Shown: positions 51,825-61,071 of the stretch, piece by piece | Numbering within the stretch: position 1 is the stretch's first letter | Layout: each line of letters begins with the position of its first letter | From: Pontibacter pamirensis | GTDB lineage: Bacteria; Bacteroidota; Bacteroidia; Cytophagales; Hymenobacteraceae | DNA: 64,000 nucleotides | Direction of reading: 5' to 3' | Assembly (NCBI RefSeq): GCF_010015475.1 | Contig: NZ_SSNI01000010.1 | Location: 1 to 64,000, forward strand | Made by a program: the position numbers and the translations under genes | Notes under the pieces: model-generated | Told to the model about the DNA's origin: nothing | Databases searched by the model: none | The model's input: only the letters and a program-made list of their open reading frames with translations

Positions 51825-52775
51825 CTAACTAGACTTCCGGCTGTTGGCTTCGGCCAGCAAATCCACCATGGACGTCAGTGTCTCGTCGTGTGCCTGCCCT
51901 GCCAGTCCCAGGGCGATCTGCGCCTGCAACCAACCAAGCTTTTTGCTCAGGTCATAGCGGTTGCCCTTTACTTCCTGGGCTAGGAATTTGTCCGTTTCGG
52001 CGAGTTCCTGCAGCGCTGGCGTCAGCAGGATGTTGCTGCCATCACGGGCGACATGCTTCTCCAGTATATCGAAAATAATAGGCGTAAACACGTGCATCCC
52101 GAAAAAGCATAGGTAATAGCCTACGCGCAAGCCTGGCGTTTGCAACTCCAGTTCCGCCACACTCAGAGAGGGTTTCTCTATGATATTGTCTATCTGGTAA
52201 ACGCCTGCTTTGCCAGCCATTTGTTTCCCGGTAAGCGTGCCGTAGCGGCCTATCTGGTGCTCGATAGTTGGATTTACCGCCGATACTGAGCAGTTCTCCT
52301 GCGAGGCAAGTTCTACTAACTGGGCAGCACACCGTTTCTGAAGCAGGTTAGACACATACAGGTAATCGCCTAAAAGCAGCAGGAAAGGCTCGTTGTTTAC
52401 AAATTCGCGGGCGCAGTATACGGCATGCCCATACCCTAAAGGTTCCTCTTGCTCTGCAAACTCAATACGGCTCAGCAGTTGATCTATTTTTTCAGCTTCT
52501 TCTTTTGCCCAATCCACACCTTTAAAAGACTTCACCAGGTTATCACGCAAAGAAGCAAAAGCGCTGATGTAACGCTCCCCGTCTCCCGGAGCACAGATCA
52601 CACAAAGCTCTTCAATACCACTGGAAAAGGCTTCTTCTGCAATAATTTGAATAACCGGTTTATGAAGCCCGTCTACATCGATGATCGGAAGCATGGCTTT
52701 CTGAATAGTATCGGCAACAGGGTATAACCTCTCGCCACGGGCAGCCGCGGTGATGACAGCTTTTTTGATTTTCAT
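51825..52775 (-). CDS. GalU-like sugar nucleotidyltransferase (UTP-glucose-1-phosphate uridylyltransferase family)
   Basis: This is a 316-residue nucleotidyltransferase. The N-terminal loop KAVITAAARGERLYPVADTIQKAMLPI is a GalU-type signature with an altered AAARGERLYP in place of the usual AGxGTRxLP. EPLGYGHAVYCAREFV, LLLGDYLYVS and IEKPS are the substrate and metal motifs. GYYLCFFGMHVFTP and the C-terminal FLAQEVKGNRYDLSKKLGWLQAQIAL match GalU. It is probably the first gene of a two-gene unit with the kinase-pyrophosphorylase. The substrate is likely glucose 1-phosphate, but another sugar 1-phosphate is possible. Confidence 0.88.
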   Translation of the reverse strand: MKIKKAVITAAARGERLYPVADTIQKAMLPIIDVDGLHKPVIQIIAEEAFSSGIEELCVICAPGDGERYISAFASLRDNLVKSFKGVDWAKEEAEKIDQLLSRIEFAEQEEPLGYGHAVYCAREFVNNEPFLLLLGDYLYVSNLLQKRCAAQLVELASQENCSVSAVNPTIEHQIGRYGTLTGKQMAGKAGVYQIDNIIEKPSLSVAELELQTPGLRVGYYLCFFGMHVFTPIIFDILEKHVARDGSNILLTPALQELAETDKFLAQEVKGNRYDLSKKLGWLQAQIALGLAGQAHDETLTSMVDLLAEANSRKSS

Positions 52776-53413
52776 GTTTTATAGGTGATGTTCCAGAACT
52801 TAAAGATATTCTTAATTTAGAGAAGATGCGTACTTGAATGTGCTGTTCCCTGAAAATTTCAATTGTTTAAACAACCTATACCAATGCGGCCACTTAACTG
52901 CCAGAATAACACCTTCGCAATCTAATTCTGTTACCACACCTTATAAAAAACAGTGTAGTTTGCCGCACAGAGCAAATGAACGGGCAGCTTCTAATATTAT
53001 TTTTAAATTATATTTGGGAGTGCGATAGAGAACTCTCTCCCTCCGCTCCATTTAAAACATAGTTATGGTCGTAGCCGCTGCCCTCTATCTGGTCCACGCG
53101 CGCTTATTGCCTGAGACTCTCTGAAGTCTATTCATTTTGACTGCAAGGAAAGGCAGAAAGCTACCTGAACCTAAACAAAGAGACACTCTGTACCTTAACA
53201 ACCAACAAGACTTCTGTAGCAGGAGGAGAAAGCAAGCCTGAACAGGAATAGACCCAGCAACTGTGTTCCTTTAAGAGTCTTCATCACACATGTTATAAGG
53301 AGAAGCAGCCGGCTACCGTTTTCATTTGTAAACTTTATAACTATATTGTCAATAATTTCTTAAACATGAATTGTTGGTGCATACGAAGCATCATTTAGGA
53401 AAAAAGTTTATAC
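52776..53413. other. Intergenic region between divergent galU-like and araR genes
   Basis: The 638 bases hold the divergent promoters of the GalU-like gene (left) and araR (right). Apart from AT-rich stretches near both genes (52960-53020 and 53320-53400) I see no gene, RNA signature or clear operator. Confidence 0.5.
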
Positions 53414-54124
53414 ATGATCAAATACTTAGGCCAGACGAGACTATTGGTTGCCGTCGATTGTATCATTTTTGGGTTTGATGGTGAGCATTACAAACTCTTA
53501 CTTATACAGCGAGGCTTTGCGCCGGAAAAAAAGCACTGGAGCTTGATGGGTGGCTTTGTTCAGCCTAATGAGAGCCTGAAAAAAGCTGCCGACCGTATCC
53601 TGAAGCAATTAACCGGTCTGGAAAATGTGTACATGGAGCAACTACACACCTTCGGAGAGCCTAATCGCGACCCAGTGGAACGAACCATTGCCGTTACTTA
53701 CTTTGCCCTGGTAGATATACAGAAGTATGAAAAGCAGCTCAGCAAAGAGTATCATGCGGAGTGGTTCTCTTTAAATGAGATGCCGGAGCTTATTTTTGAT
53801 CACAACGAAATGGTGGAAATGGCCAAGAACAGGCTCCGTTATAAAGCTGCGCTGCACCCTATCCTGTTCGAACTCTTACCTGAAAAGTTCACCTTCCCGC
53901 AACTACAGGCACTTTACGAAGGGCTTTATGACACGAACTTTGACAAAAGAAACTTCAACCGTAAACTTTTATCTACCGGCTTGTTTGTGAAGCAACAGGA
54001 AAAAGACAAGGAAAACTCTAAAAAAGGGGCTTTTTATTACAAACTGGACCAGCATAAGTACCTGGATGATTTCCAGGCCTTCCTCAAATTTATCCCTAAT
54101 CCGGAAAAATTCCTGACTTCTTGA
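53414..54124 (+). CDS. araR: AraR, Nudix-domain regulator of arabinose genes (NrtR-like)
   Basis: This 236-residue regulator has an N-terminal Nudix-fold domain and a C-terminal winged helix (about 150-225; KFTFPQLQALYEGLYDTNFDKRNFNRKLLSTG). The Nudix box is degenerate: in GGFVQPNESLKKAADRILK (46-64) the REUXEE catalytic glutamates are replaced by Ile62, Gln65 and Leu66. The domain should therefore sense a sugar rather than hydrolyse nucleotides, as described for AraR of Bacteroides. It sits directly before araB-araD. By family knowledge it is a repressor released by L-arabinose. Confidence 0.9.
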   Translation: MIKYLGQTRLLVAVDCIIFGFDGEHYKLLLIQRGFAPEKKHWSLMGGFVQPNESLKKAADRILKQLTGLENVYMEQLHTFGEPNRDPVERTIAVTYFALVDIQKYEKQLSKEYHAEWFSLNEMPELIFDHNEMVEMAKNRLRYKAALHPILFELLPEKFTFPQLQALYEGLYDTNFDKRNFNRKLLSTGLFVKQQEKDKENSKKGAFYYKLDQHKYLDDFQAFLKFIPNPEKFLTS

Positions 54125-54213
54125 TACGCTTGAAATAACAGATTAAGGCGACAAGTTTTTTATTTCGCATTTTAAGTGTTAATTTGACACAATTATATAT
54201 AAAGCTAAGCATT

Positions 54214-55947
54214 GTGACAAAAGACTTATATGTTATCGGGGTAGATTACGGCACTGATTCCGTACGCTCTGTACTTGTAAATGCCCTGAACGGGCAGGAA
54301 GTTTCCTCTTCGGTTTACTATTACCCCCGTTGGAAAAAGGGGGATTACTGTGTAGCTGAGAAGCAACAGTTCCGGCAGCACCCACTGGATTATGTGGAAG
54401 GACTGGAGCAGACAGTTAAGGACTGCCTCGCCCAGGCCGGAGACAAAGTGCCGGCCTCCGCCATAAAAGGCATTTCTGTCGACACCACCGGTTCTACCCC
54501 TGTGGCCGTAGATAAAACGGGTACTCCCCTTGCGTTGCTCCCTGAATTCGAAAGTAACCCCAACGCCATGTTCATCCTCTGGAAAGACCATACGTCTGTG
54601 AAGGAAGCAGAGCAAATTAATGCGCATGCCGTTGGATTCGACACCAACTATCTGCAGTATGTGGGCGGTGTCTACTCTTCCGAATGGTTTTGGGCAAAAT
54701 TGCTGCACATTCTGCGGGTGGATGAGCAGGTGCGCAACGCCTGCTACTCCTGGGTGGAGCATTGCGATTGGATGACTTTCCTGCTGATGGGCGGCAACGA
54801 TGTGATGCAGATGAAGCGCAGCGTGTGTGCTGCCGGCCACAAGGCCCTTTGGGCAAAAGAATTTGGAGGGCTGCCGCCGGAGGAGTTCTTTTCTTCCCTG
54901 GACCCGCTTCTGCAAGGGTTCACCGACAGGCTTTTCAAAGATGCCTACCCTTCCGACCAGCCTGCCGGCAAACTGAGCCAGGAATGGGCAGACAGACTGG
55001 GCCTTTCTACGGATGTAGTGGTGGGCGTAGGCGCATTCGACGCACACATGGGCGCTGTGGGAGGCCAAATTGAGCCATACTACCTCAGCAAAGTAATGGG
55101 CACCTCTACCTGCGACATGCTGGTAGCCCCTACAGAAGAAGTGGCAGACACGCTGGTGCGTGGTATCTGCGGCCAGGTACCTGGTTCGGTTATTCCGGGC
55201 ATGATGGGCCTCGAAGCGGGTCAGTCTGCCTTCGGCGATACCTATGCCTGGTTTAGGAAGCTACTGCTGTGGCCGGTGCAAAGTCTTCTCTCCCAATCTC
55301 AGATTATTTCCCCAGAAACAGCCGAGGCACTTGTACAGGAAATATCTGATAAAATTATACCTGAGCTGACTAAACAGGCAGAGCAACTGCCGCTCTCCGA
55401 AGAGGGCGAGTTTGCCATAGACTGGTTTAACGGCCGCCGCACACCTGATGCCAACCAGGTGCTGAAAGGCGCTATCTTTGGTTTAGGTTTGGGAAGTGAT
55501 GCGCCACGCGTATTCAGAGCCTTGGTAGAAGCTACCTGCTTTGGCGCGAAAAGTATAGTAGACCGCTTTAAAGAGCAGGGAATTCCGGTGAAGGGGCTGA
55601 TTGGCATGGGCGGTGTGGCCCGAAAATCACCGTTTATCATGCAGATGATGGCAGACGTAATGGACATGCCAATTCGTATTCACCGTTCAGAGCAGACCTG
55701 TGCCATTGGAGCCGCCATGTTTGCCGCCACCGCTGCCGGTATTTACCCGCGCGTGGAGGCTGCCATGGCTGCCATGGGTCAAGGCTTTGATGCGGAGTAT
55801 ACACCGAACCCGGAGCGCACGAAGATTTATGCGGAACGATACCTCCAGTACCAGGCCCACGGTGCTTTGGTTGAGCAGGAGACAGTGCTTGAGAAGCCAG
55901 CGCCAACAGACGTGCAGGAAAAAGTTGTAAGACAGAATCCATCTTAA
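54214..55947 (+). CDS. araB: Ribulokinase (AraB), FGGY family
   Basis: The 577-residue kinase phosphorylates L-ribulose to L-ribulose 5-phosphate. The likely start is GTG (MTKDLYVIGVDYGTDSVRSVLV); an in-frame TTG lies at 54184. Seen: IKGISVDTTGSTPVAVD, LWKDHTSVKEAEQI, GVGAFDAHMGAVGG and MGTSTCDMLVAP of ribulokinases, and GLIGMGGVARKSPFIMQMMADVM of the C-terminal FGGY domain. It follows araR by 89 bases and precedes araD by 3. An imperfect inverted pair ttgacacaa/ttgtgacaa spans the start. Confidence 0.96.
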   Translation: MTKDLYVIGVDYGTDSVRSVLVNALNGQEVSSSVYYYPRWKKGDYCVAEKQQFRQHPLDYVEGLEQTVKDCLAQAGDKVPASAIKGISVDTTGSTPVAVDKTGTPLALLPEFESNPNAMFILWKDHTSVKEAEQINAHAVGFDTNYLQYVGGVYSSEWFWAKLLHILRVDEQVRNACYSWVEHCDWMTFLLMGGNDVMQMKRSVCAAGHKALWAKEFGGLPPEEFFSSLDPLLQGFTDRLFKDAYPSDQPAGKLSQEWADRLGLSTDVVVGVGAFDAHMGAVGGQIEPYYLSKVMGTSTCDMLVAPTEEVADTLVRGICGQVPGSVIPGMMGLEAGQSAFGDTYAWFRKLLLWPVQSLLSQSQIISPETAEALVQEISDKIIPELTKQAEQLPLSEEGEFAIDWFNGRRTPDANQVLKGAIFGLGLGSDAPRVFRALVEATCFGAKSIVDRFKEQGIPVKGLIGMGGVARKSPFIMQMMADVMDMPIRIHRSEQTCAIGAAMFAATAAGIYPRVEAAMAAMGQGFDAEYTPNPERTKIYAERYLQYQAHGALVEQETVLEKPAPTDVQEKVVRQNPS

Positions 55948-55950
55948 ATC

Positions 55951-56649
55951 ATGAGCAAGTACAGACATATACAGGAAGAAGCATATGAGGCTAACATGCA
56001 GCTGCCAAAGCTGGGCCTTGTGCTCTTCACCTTCGGAAACGTAAGCGCCGCCGACAGAGAACAGGGCGTATTCGCCATCAAACCAAGCGGTGTGCCTTAC
56101 GAGGACCTTACTGTAGACAGCATGGTAATTGTTGATTTCGACGGTAACACCGTGGAGGGAAAACTACGTCCATCTTCCGACACCAAAACACACGCGGTGC
56201 TTTACAAGCACTGGGAGAAAATTGGAGGTATTGTGCATACCCACTCCACCTATGCCACTTCCTGGGCACAGGCGCAGCGCGACATTCCAATTTACGGCAC
56301 CACGCACGCCGACCATAACACCGTAGACATCCCCTGCGCCCCGCCTATGAGCGACGAGATGATACAGGGTAACTATGAGTATGAAACCGGTTTCCAGATA
56401 ATGAATTACCTGAAGGAAAAGGGCATGAACTACGAAGAAGTGGAGATGGTGCTGGTAGGCAACCATGCACCCTTTACCTGGGGCAAAACAGCCAAAAAGG
56501 CGGTGTACAATAGTGCTGTGGTAGAAGAGGTGGCCCGCATGGCCTACCTGACAGAGCAAATCAGGGGAGATGTGCCGCGCTTACAGGGTTCGCTTATTAA
56601 GAAGCACTATGAGCGCAAGCACGGACCGGACTCCTACTACGGTCAGTAG
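55951..56649 (+). CDS. araD: L-ribulose-5-phosphate 4-epimerase (AraD)
   Basis: This 232-residue class II aldolase-fold epimerase forms D-xylulose 5-phosphate. Zinc ligands His96, His98 (VHTHST) and His172 (GNHAP) and the catalytic Asp121 (THADH) are each one residue later than I recall for E. coli AraD. FTFGNVSAAD, IKPSGVPY and SSDTKTHAVLY (Asp77) are also present. The gene is 3 bases after araB, so the two are co-translated. Confidence 0.97.
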   Translation: MSKYRHIQEEAYEANMQLPKLGLVLFTFGNVSAADREQGVFAIKPSGVPYEDLTVDSMVIVDFDGNTVEGKLRPSSDTKTHAVLYKHWEKIGGIVHTHSTYATSWAQAQRDIPIYGTTHADHNTVDIPCAPPMSDEMIQGNYEYETGFQIMNYLKEKGMNYEEVEMVLVGNHAPFTWGKTAKKAVYNSAVVEEVARMAYLTEQIRGDVPRLQGSLIKKHYERKHGPDSYYGQ

Positions 56650-56737
56650 CAGGTTTCTTTCATAATATATAGCATAAGTATATTCCTGAAAAATATAATT
56701 CTATTATATTGAGGGCTCTAAACTAAACCATCATTAA

Positions 56738-58612
56738 ATGACCGTCGGATTCTCTACACTTGATTATGTAATCTTCATCGTGTACGCTATCATCATTCTT
56801 TTTATGGGACTGTGGGTATCGCGTACAAAAGAAGGTACTGAAAAAACTGCCCAGGAGTACTTCCTGGCAGATAAATCCCTTACCTGGTGGGCAGTAGGTG
56901 CCTCTCTTATCGCCGCCAACATTTCTGCTGAGCACTTTATCGGAACCTCCGGTTCCGGCTATGCCATCGGCCTTGCCATCTCTGCCTATGAGTGGCTGGC
57001 AGCTGTTGCCCTTATTATTGTGGCAAAATACTTCCTGCCTGTTTTCATTGAAAGGGGCATTTACACGATGCCGCAATTCCTGAACGAACGTTTCAACCGG
57101 GGCGTGAGTACGGCATTCGCTGTTTTCTGGCTGCTGGTGTACGTGTTCGTGAACCTTACATCTGTGAGTTACCTTGGTGCCCTTGCACTGGAGCAGATGA
57201 TGGGTGTTCCGCTTGTATACGGCATTATCGGGGTGTTACTTTTCTCCGGAATCTACTCCATCTACGGAGGACTGGAGGCAGTAGCCTGGACAGACGTAGT
57301 ACAGGTGGTGGTACTGATTGGCGGGGGCCTTGTTACTACGTTCCTGGCACTGGACGCTGTAGGAGCCGGAGAAGGAATTTTTGCAGGTCTGGGAAATCTT
57401 TATGAGAGCGCCCGCGAACACTTTACCCTTATTGTTCCGGAAGGACACATTATGGTGCCGGATGGGGACGGGGGCCTAAGAGATGCCTTCAAAGACCTTC
57501 CGGGTGTAGCTGTGATTGTGGGAGCCATGTGGGCCACTAACCTGGGTTACTGGGGCTTTAACCAGTACATCATTCAGAAGGGCCTTGCAGCCAAAAGTAT
57601 AAACGAAGCGAAGCGGGGCCTTCTCTTTGCCGGTTACCTGAAAATTCTAATGCCTTTTATTGTGGTTATACCTGGTATAGCTGCTTATGTGTTGATTAAT
57701 GAGTATTCTCCTGAACAACTGGCAGCGGTACTTAACACTACGCCAGAGGCAGTAGGCACTATACAGAAGTCAGACCAGGCTTACCCCTGGTTGCTGAAGA
57801 ACTTTGTGCCATCAGGTGTGAGAGGTTTGGCCTTTGCCGCACTGGCCGCAGCCATCGTTTCTTCGCTTGCTTCTATGGTAAACAGTACCTCTACCATTTT
57901 CACAATGGACATTTACCGCCCTTACTTTAAGCCGGATGCAACAGGCCGTCAACTGGTAAGAGCAGGTAGGATTGTGGCAGTTGTTGCACTCTTTATTGCC
58001 ATGACCGTGGCTCCTCAGTTAAGTTCGCTTGACCAGGTGTTCCAGTACATACAGGAATATACTGGTTATATTTATCCGGGTGTGCTGGTGGTGTTTGGTA
58101 TGGGACTGTTCTGGACGCAGATTACGCCTAACGCAGCCCTTTGGACTGCCATTGCTACCATTCCGGCTGGTATCCTCTTTAAGATTACAGCTCCTGATAT
58201 GCCGTTCCTGATGCGTATGGGGTATGTGTTCATCATCCTCTGCGTTATCGCCTCTGTTATCTCCTTTATGGAGAAGGGCCATAAGGTAAGCGTTGCGCTT
58301 CCTGAGCCGGCAAGGCAGCGAAAAATTGCCGGGTTCTCTTACTTCTTCCTCGCACTAGGTGTTATTACATTGATAGGAACTGCGGTGCTTGTTGGAGAAT
58401 ACAGCTACATAGGAATAGAGTCTGCTTACTTCCTTGGTGTTTTCTTTATTATGCTGGGCATCATTCTTTACACGAATGCTAAAATGACAGTAGCCGACAA
58501 AAAAGCCATTGTTTCGGACCCTGTGCTGTTTAATACAGGAACACCGTTCAACATAGGCGCAGCCGGTATCATACTCATCATCGGTCTGCTTTACTACTTC
58601 TTCTGGTACTAA
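56738..58612 (+). CDS. Sodium/solute symporter (SSS/SGLT family), probable L-arabinose transporter
   Basis: The 624-residue membrane protein has about 14 helices. It belongs to the SSS family: an initial YVIFIVYAIIILFMGLWVSRTKEG, the DKSLTWWAVGASLIAANISAEHFIGTSGSGYAIGLAI core of SGLT-like proteins, GIYSIYGGLEAVAWTDVVQ, and LAAAIVSSLASMVNSTSTIFTMDIY with the sodium-site serines. Its place between araD and araA makes L-arabinose the best substrate guess. It is followed by an intrinsic terminator and separated from araD by 88 AT-rich bases. Confidence 0.93.
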   Translation: MTVGFSTLDYVIFIVYAIIILFMGLWVSRTKEGTEKTAQEYFLADKSLTWWAVGASLIAANISAEHFIGTSGSGYAIGLAISAYEWLAAVALIIVAKYFLPVFIERGIYTMPQFLNERFNRGVSTAFAVFWLLVYVFVNLTSVSYLGALALEQMMGVPLVYGIIGVLLFSGIYSIYGGLEAVAWTDVVQVVVLIGGGLVTTFLALDAVGAGEGIFAGLGNLYESAREHFTLIVPEGHIMVPDGDGGLRDAFKDLPGVAVIVGAMWATNLGYWGFNQYIIQKGLAAKSINEAKRGLLFAGYLKILMPFIVVIPGIAAYVLINEYSPEQLAAVLNTTPEAVGTIQKSDQAYPWLLKNFVPSGVRGLAFAALAAAIVSSLASMVNSTSTIFTMDIYRPYFKPDATGRQLVRAGRIVAVVALFIAMTVAPQLSSLDQVFQYIQEYTGYIYPGVLVVFGMGLFWTQITPNAALWTAIATIPAGILFKITAPDMPFLMRMGYVFIILCVIASVISFMEKGHKVSVALPEPARQRKIAGFSYFFLALGVITLIGTAVLVGEYSYIGIESAYFLGVFFIMLGIILYTNAKMTVADKKAIVSDPVLFNTGTPFNIGAAGIILIIGLLYYFFWY

Positions 58613-58623
58613 GCAAATAACTT

Positions 58624-58665
58624 AAGAAGGCGTTGCACGTTTCTGTAGCAACGCCTTCTTTTTGA
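58624..58665 (+). terminator. Intrinsic terminator between the symporter and araA
   Basis: Stem aagaaggcgttgc (58624-58636) pairs with gcaacgccttctt (58648-58660) around an 11-base loop, followed by ttt. araA would then need its own promoter in the 40-odd bases after it, or partial read-through. Confidence 0.8.
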
Positions 58666-58700
58666 TTTTAAACATTATTGTATAAAACACACTTAATCAT

Positions 58701-60203
58701 ATGATAGATCTTAAAAAATTCGAAATCTGGTTCGTGACGGGCAGCCAGCATTTGTATGGGGAAGAAACCCTGCGCCAGGTGGCAGAACACTCGCAGCAGA
58801 TTGCCGATGGCTTAGGCCAGGCGGGTCAGGTTCCGGTAAGCGTTGTTTTTAAACCGGTTGTAAAAACGACAGAGGAAATTTACAGCATCTGCCAGGATGC
58901 GAACGTAGCGGAGAATTGTGTGGGCGTTGTAGCCTGGATGCACACCTTCTCCCCTGCCAAAATGTGGATTGGCGGCCTGAAAATCCTAAAAAAGCCACTC
59001 CTGCACCTGCACACGCAGTTTAACCGCGACATTCCGTGGAACTCCATCGACATGGATTTCATGAACCTGAACCAGAGTGCGCACGGCGACCGCGAATTTG
59101 GGTTTATGGTGTCCAGGATGCGCATCAACCGCAAAGTTGTGGTGGGCCATTGGGAAGAAGATTCGGTGCGGGAGCAGATTGGCGCCTGGAGCCGTGTAGC
59201 CTGCGGCTGGCACGACTGGCAGGGCGCTAAGTTTGCCCGCTTCGGCGACAACATGCGTTATGTAGCCGTAACTGAAGGCGACAAGGTAGAGGCTGAGATG
59301 AAGTTCGGCTTCTCTGTGAACACATATGGCATCGGTGACCTTGTAAAAGTAATAAACGAGATCAGCGACCAGTCTGTGGATGCGCTGACGCAGGAGTATG
59401 AAGAGCGCTATACGGTGGTAGAAGCACTGCGCAAAGGCGGTGAGCAGTACCAGAACCTGCGCGATGCCGCTAAAATTGAGATTGGCCTGCGCACGTTCCT
59501 GGAGGAAGGCAACTTCAAAGGCTTTACGGATACTTTTGAAGACCTGCACGGCATGAAGCAGTTGCCAGGCATTGCAGCCCAGCGCCTGATGGGCCAGGGC
59601 TATGGCTTTGCCGGCGAAGGCGACTGGAAAACAGCCGCGTTGGTACGCGCCATGAAAGTAATGGGAAGCGGCCTGGAAGGCGGCAACGCGTTTATGGAAG
59701 ACTATACTTACCACTTCGACCCAAACAACCAATTGGTGCTGGGCTCGCACATGCTGGAGATAGATGAATCTATTGCCAGCGGAAAGGCTTCCTGCGAAGT
59801 GCACCCGTTGGGCATCGGTGGCAAGGCTGATCCGGTGCGCCTGGTGTTCAATGTGGCCGGTGGTCCGGCACTTAATGCCTCCATCGTGGATATGGGCAAC
59901 CGCTTCCGCCTGCTCGTGAATGAAGTAGAGGCCGTGGAGCCGCAGCATGACCTACCAAACCTGCCGGTGGCGCGTGTGCTCTGGAAACCATACCCAGATA
60001 TGAAGACAGGCTGTGCCGCCTGGATACTGGCCGGAGGTGCCCACCATACCTGCTACAGCCAAAACCTGAGCTCAGAGCAGCTGCAGGATTTCGCTGACAT
60101 AGCCGGTATAGAGTGCGTGACTATTGATAAGGAGACACGCCTGCGCCAGTTACAGAACGAGCTACGCTGGAGTGAAGTATACTACCAACTGAACAAAGGA
60201 TAG
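58701..60203 (+). CDS. araA: L-arabinose isomerase (AraA)
   Basis: The 500-residue isomerase (same length as E. coli AraA) converts L-arabinose to L-ribulose. Family segments: [71 protein letters not shown] and [13 protein letters not shown] with the two catalytic Glu, then [10 protein letters not shown] and [10 protein letters not shown] with the metal-binding His. It closes the ara cluster and is followed by a strong terminator. Confidence 0.97.
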   Translation: MIDLKKFEIWFVTGSQHLYGEETLRQVAEHSQQIADGLGQAGQVPVSVVFKPVVKTTEEIYSICQDANVAENCVGVVAWMHTFSPAKMWIGGLKILKKPLLHLHTQFNRDIPWNSIDMDFMNLNQSAHGDREFGFMVSRMRINRKVVVGHWEEDSVREQIGAWSRVACGWHDWQGAKFARFGDNMRYVAVTEGDKVEAEMKFGFSVNTYGIGDLVKVINEISDQSVDALTQEYEERYTVVEALRKGGEQYQNLRDAAKIEIGLRTFLEEGNFKGFTDTFEDLHGMKQLPGIAAQRLMGQGYGFAGEGDWKTAALVRAMKVMGSGLEGGNAFMEDYTYHFDPNNQLVLGSHMLEIDESIASGKASCEVHPLGIGGKADPVRLVFNVAGGPALNASIVDMGNRFRLLVNEVEAVEPQHDLPNLPVARVLWKPYPDMKTGCAAWILAGGAHHTCYSQNLSSEQLQDFADIAGIECVTIDKETRLRQLQNELRWSEVYYQLNKG

Positions 60204-60220
60204 AGACATACTCTTTTTAT

Positions 60221-60260
60221 AAAAGAAGAAAGCAGGCCGTTCGGCCTGCTTTCTTCTTTT
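60221..60260. terminator. Bidirectional terminator after araA
   Basis: A perfect 19-base stem (60221-60239 with 60242-60260) with a 2-base loop begins aaaagaagaaagcaggccg and ends in cttctttt. It lies between araA and the converging HAD gene and can serve both strands. Confidence 0.85.
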
Positions 60261-60351
60261 ATGGGTAATCAAAAGACGCGCTACCCACTGCACGTCCCGG
60301 GATGGATTCCGGTGCCAGGTTCATATTAGTTGCCCTGGTACACCTTGCGCT

Positions 60352-61029
60352 TTACTTTTTGTTTTTATTAAAGAAATTTTTGATTAGCACATCTTCATAG
60401 TCTTGTATATAGCCCACCACATTATCGTACTGCTCAAAGTCTTCTTTGGGATGTGCTGTGGTGATAACAATGCATTTCATTCCAGCATTCTGTGCTGCCT
60501 CTACTCCTTTTGGCGCATCCTCAAACACAATGCAGTCTTCCGGAGCTATTCCTAGCTTTTCGGCAGCCTTCAGAAAAGTTTCCGGGTCTGGCTTGCTACT
60601 CTTCACGTCATCAGCGCTTACCAAAGCATCAAAATATTGCCGTATGCCTGTGTTATCGACAATAAAATCAATGTTATCGGCAATGGCAGCTGATGCAACA
60701 GCCATTTTAATGTTATGTGCGGCGGCTTCTGCCATGAAACTTTTCAGGCCGTTAATCAGCTCCAGGTGCGGTTTGTAAGCTTCCTGGTAATATCTTTCTT
60801 TTTTCACGGACAATTTATCCGCTTTTTCGTCTGAAAAATGGTCTTCGCCAAAAATGCGATTTAGTACCTCACGGTTCTTCCCATACATCTGCACTTTCAC
60901 CTCATCCCAGGTTAAATCAGCGCCTAAGTCATTTGTCAGTATCTGATGCCATGCTTCGGCATGATAGTGCATATCATCAATTATGGTTCCGTTCAAATCA
61001 AACAGGAACGCTTTCGTAGTATCTTTCAT
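60352..61029 (-). CDS. HAD-superfamily hydrolase, beta-phosphoglucomutase-like
   Basis: This 225-residue HAD IA phosphatase or mutase has a helical cap. Motif I reads FDLNGTIIDD: the nucleophile Asp is present, but the second Asp of the usual DxD is Asn. Motif II is VASAAIADN, motif III the Lys region SKPDPETFLKAAEKLG, motif IV CIVFEDAPKGVEAAQNAGM. It resembles beta-phosphoglucomutase or a sugar phosphatase. The substrate is unknown. It converges on araA across a shared terminator and lies 42 bases before the start of the next gene in the opposite sense of numbering. Confidence 0.88.
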   Translation of the reverse strand: MKDTTKAFLFDLNGTIIDDMHYHAEAWHQILTNDLGADLTWDEVKVQMYGKNREVLNRIFGEDHFSDEKADKLSVKKERYYQEAYKPHLELINGLKSFMAEAAAHNIKMAVASAAIADNIDFIVDNTGIRQYFDALVSADDVKSSKPDPETFLKAAEKLGIAPEDCIVFEDAPKGVEAAQNAGMKCIVITTAHPKEDFEQYDNVVGYIQDYEDVLIKNFFNKNKK

Positions 61030-61071
61030 TTGTTTTCTATTTTAATATTGTCAGAGCCGGTTGCTTCTGGT

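Noticed and set aside
53030-53410. Possible structured RNA or riboswitch before araR
   Set aside because: No conserved riboswitch core or convincing terminator/antiterminator pair could be drawn.
54226-55068. A 280-codon open frame opposite araB
   Set aside because: Antisense shadow of araB; His/Cys-rich composition unlike a real protein.
58986-59948. A 320-codon open frame opposite araA
   Set aside because: It lies wholly antisense to a certain gene and results from that gene's codon bias; no domain is seen.
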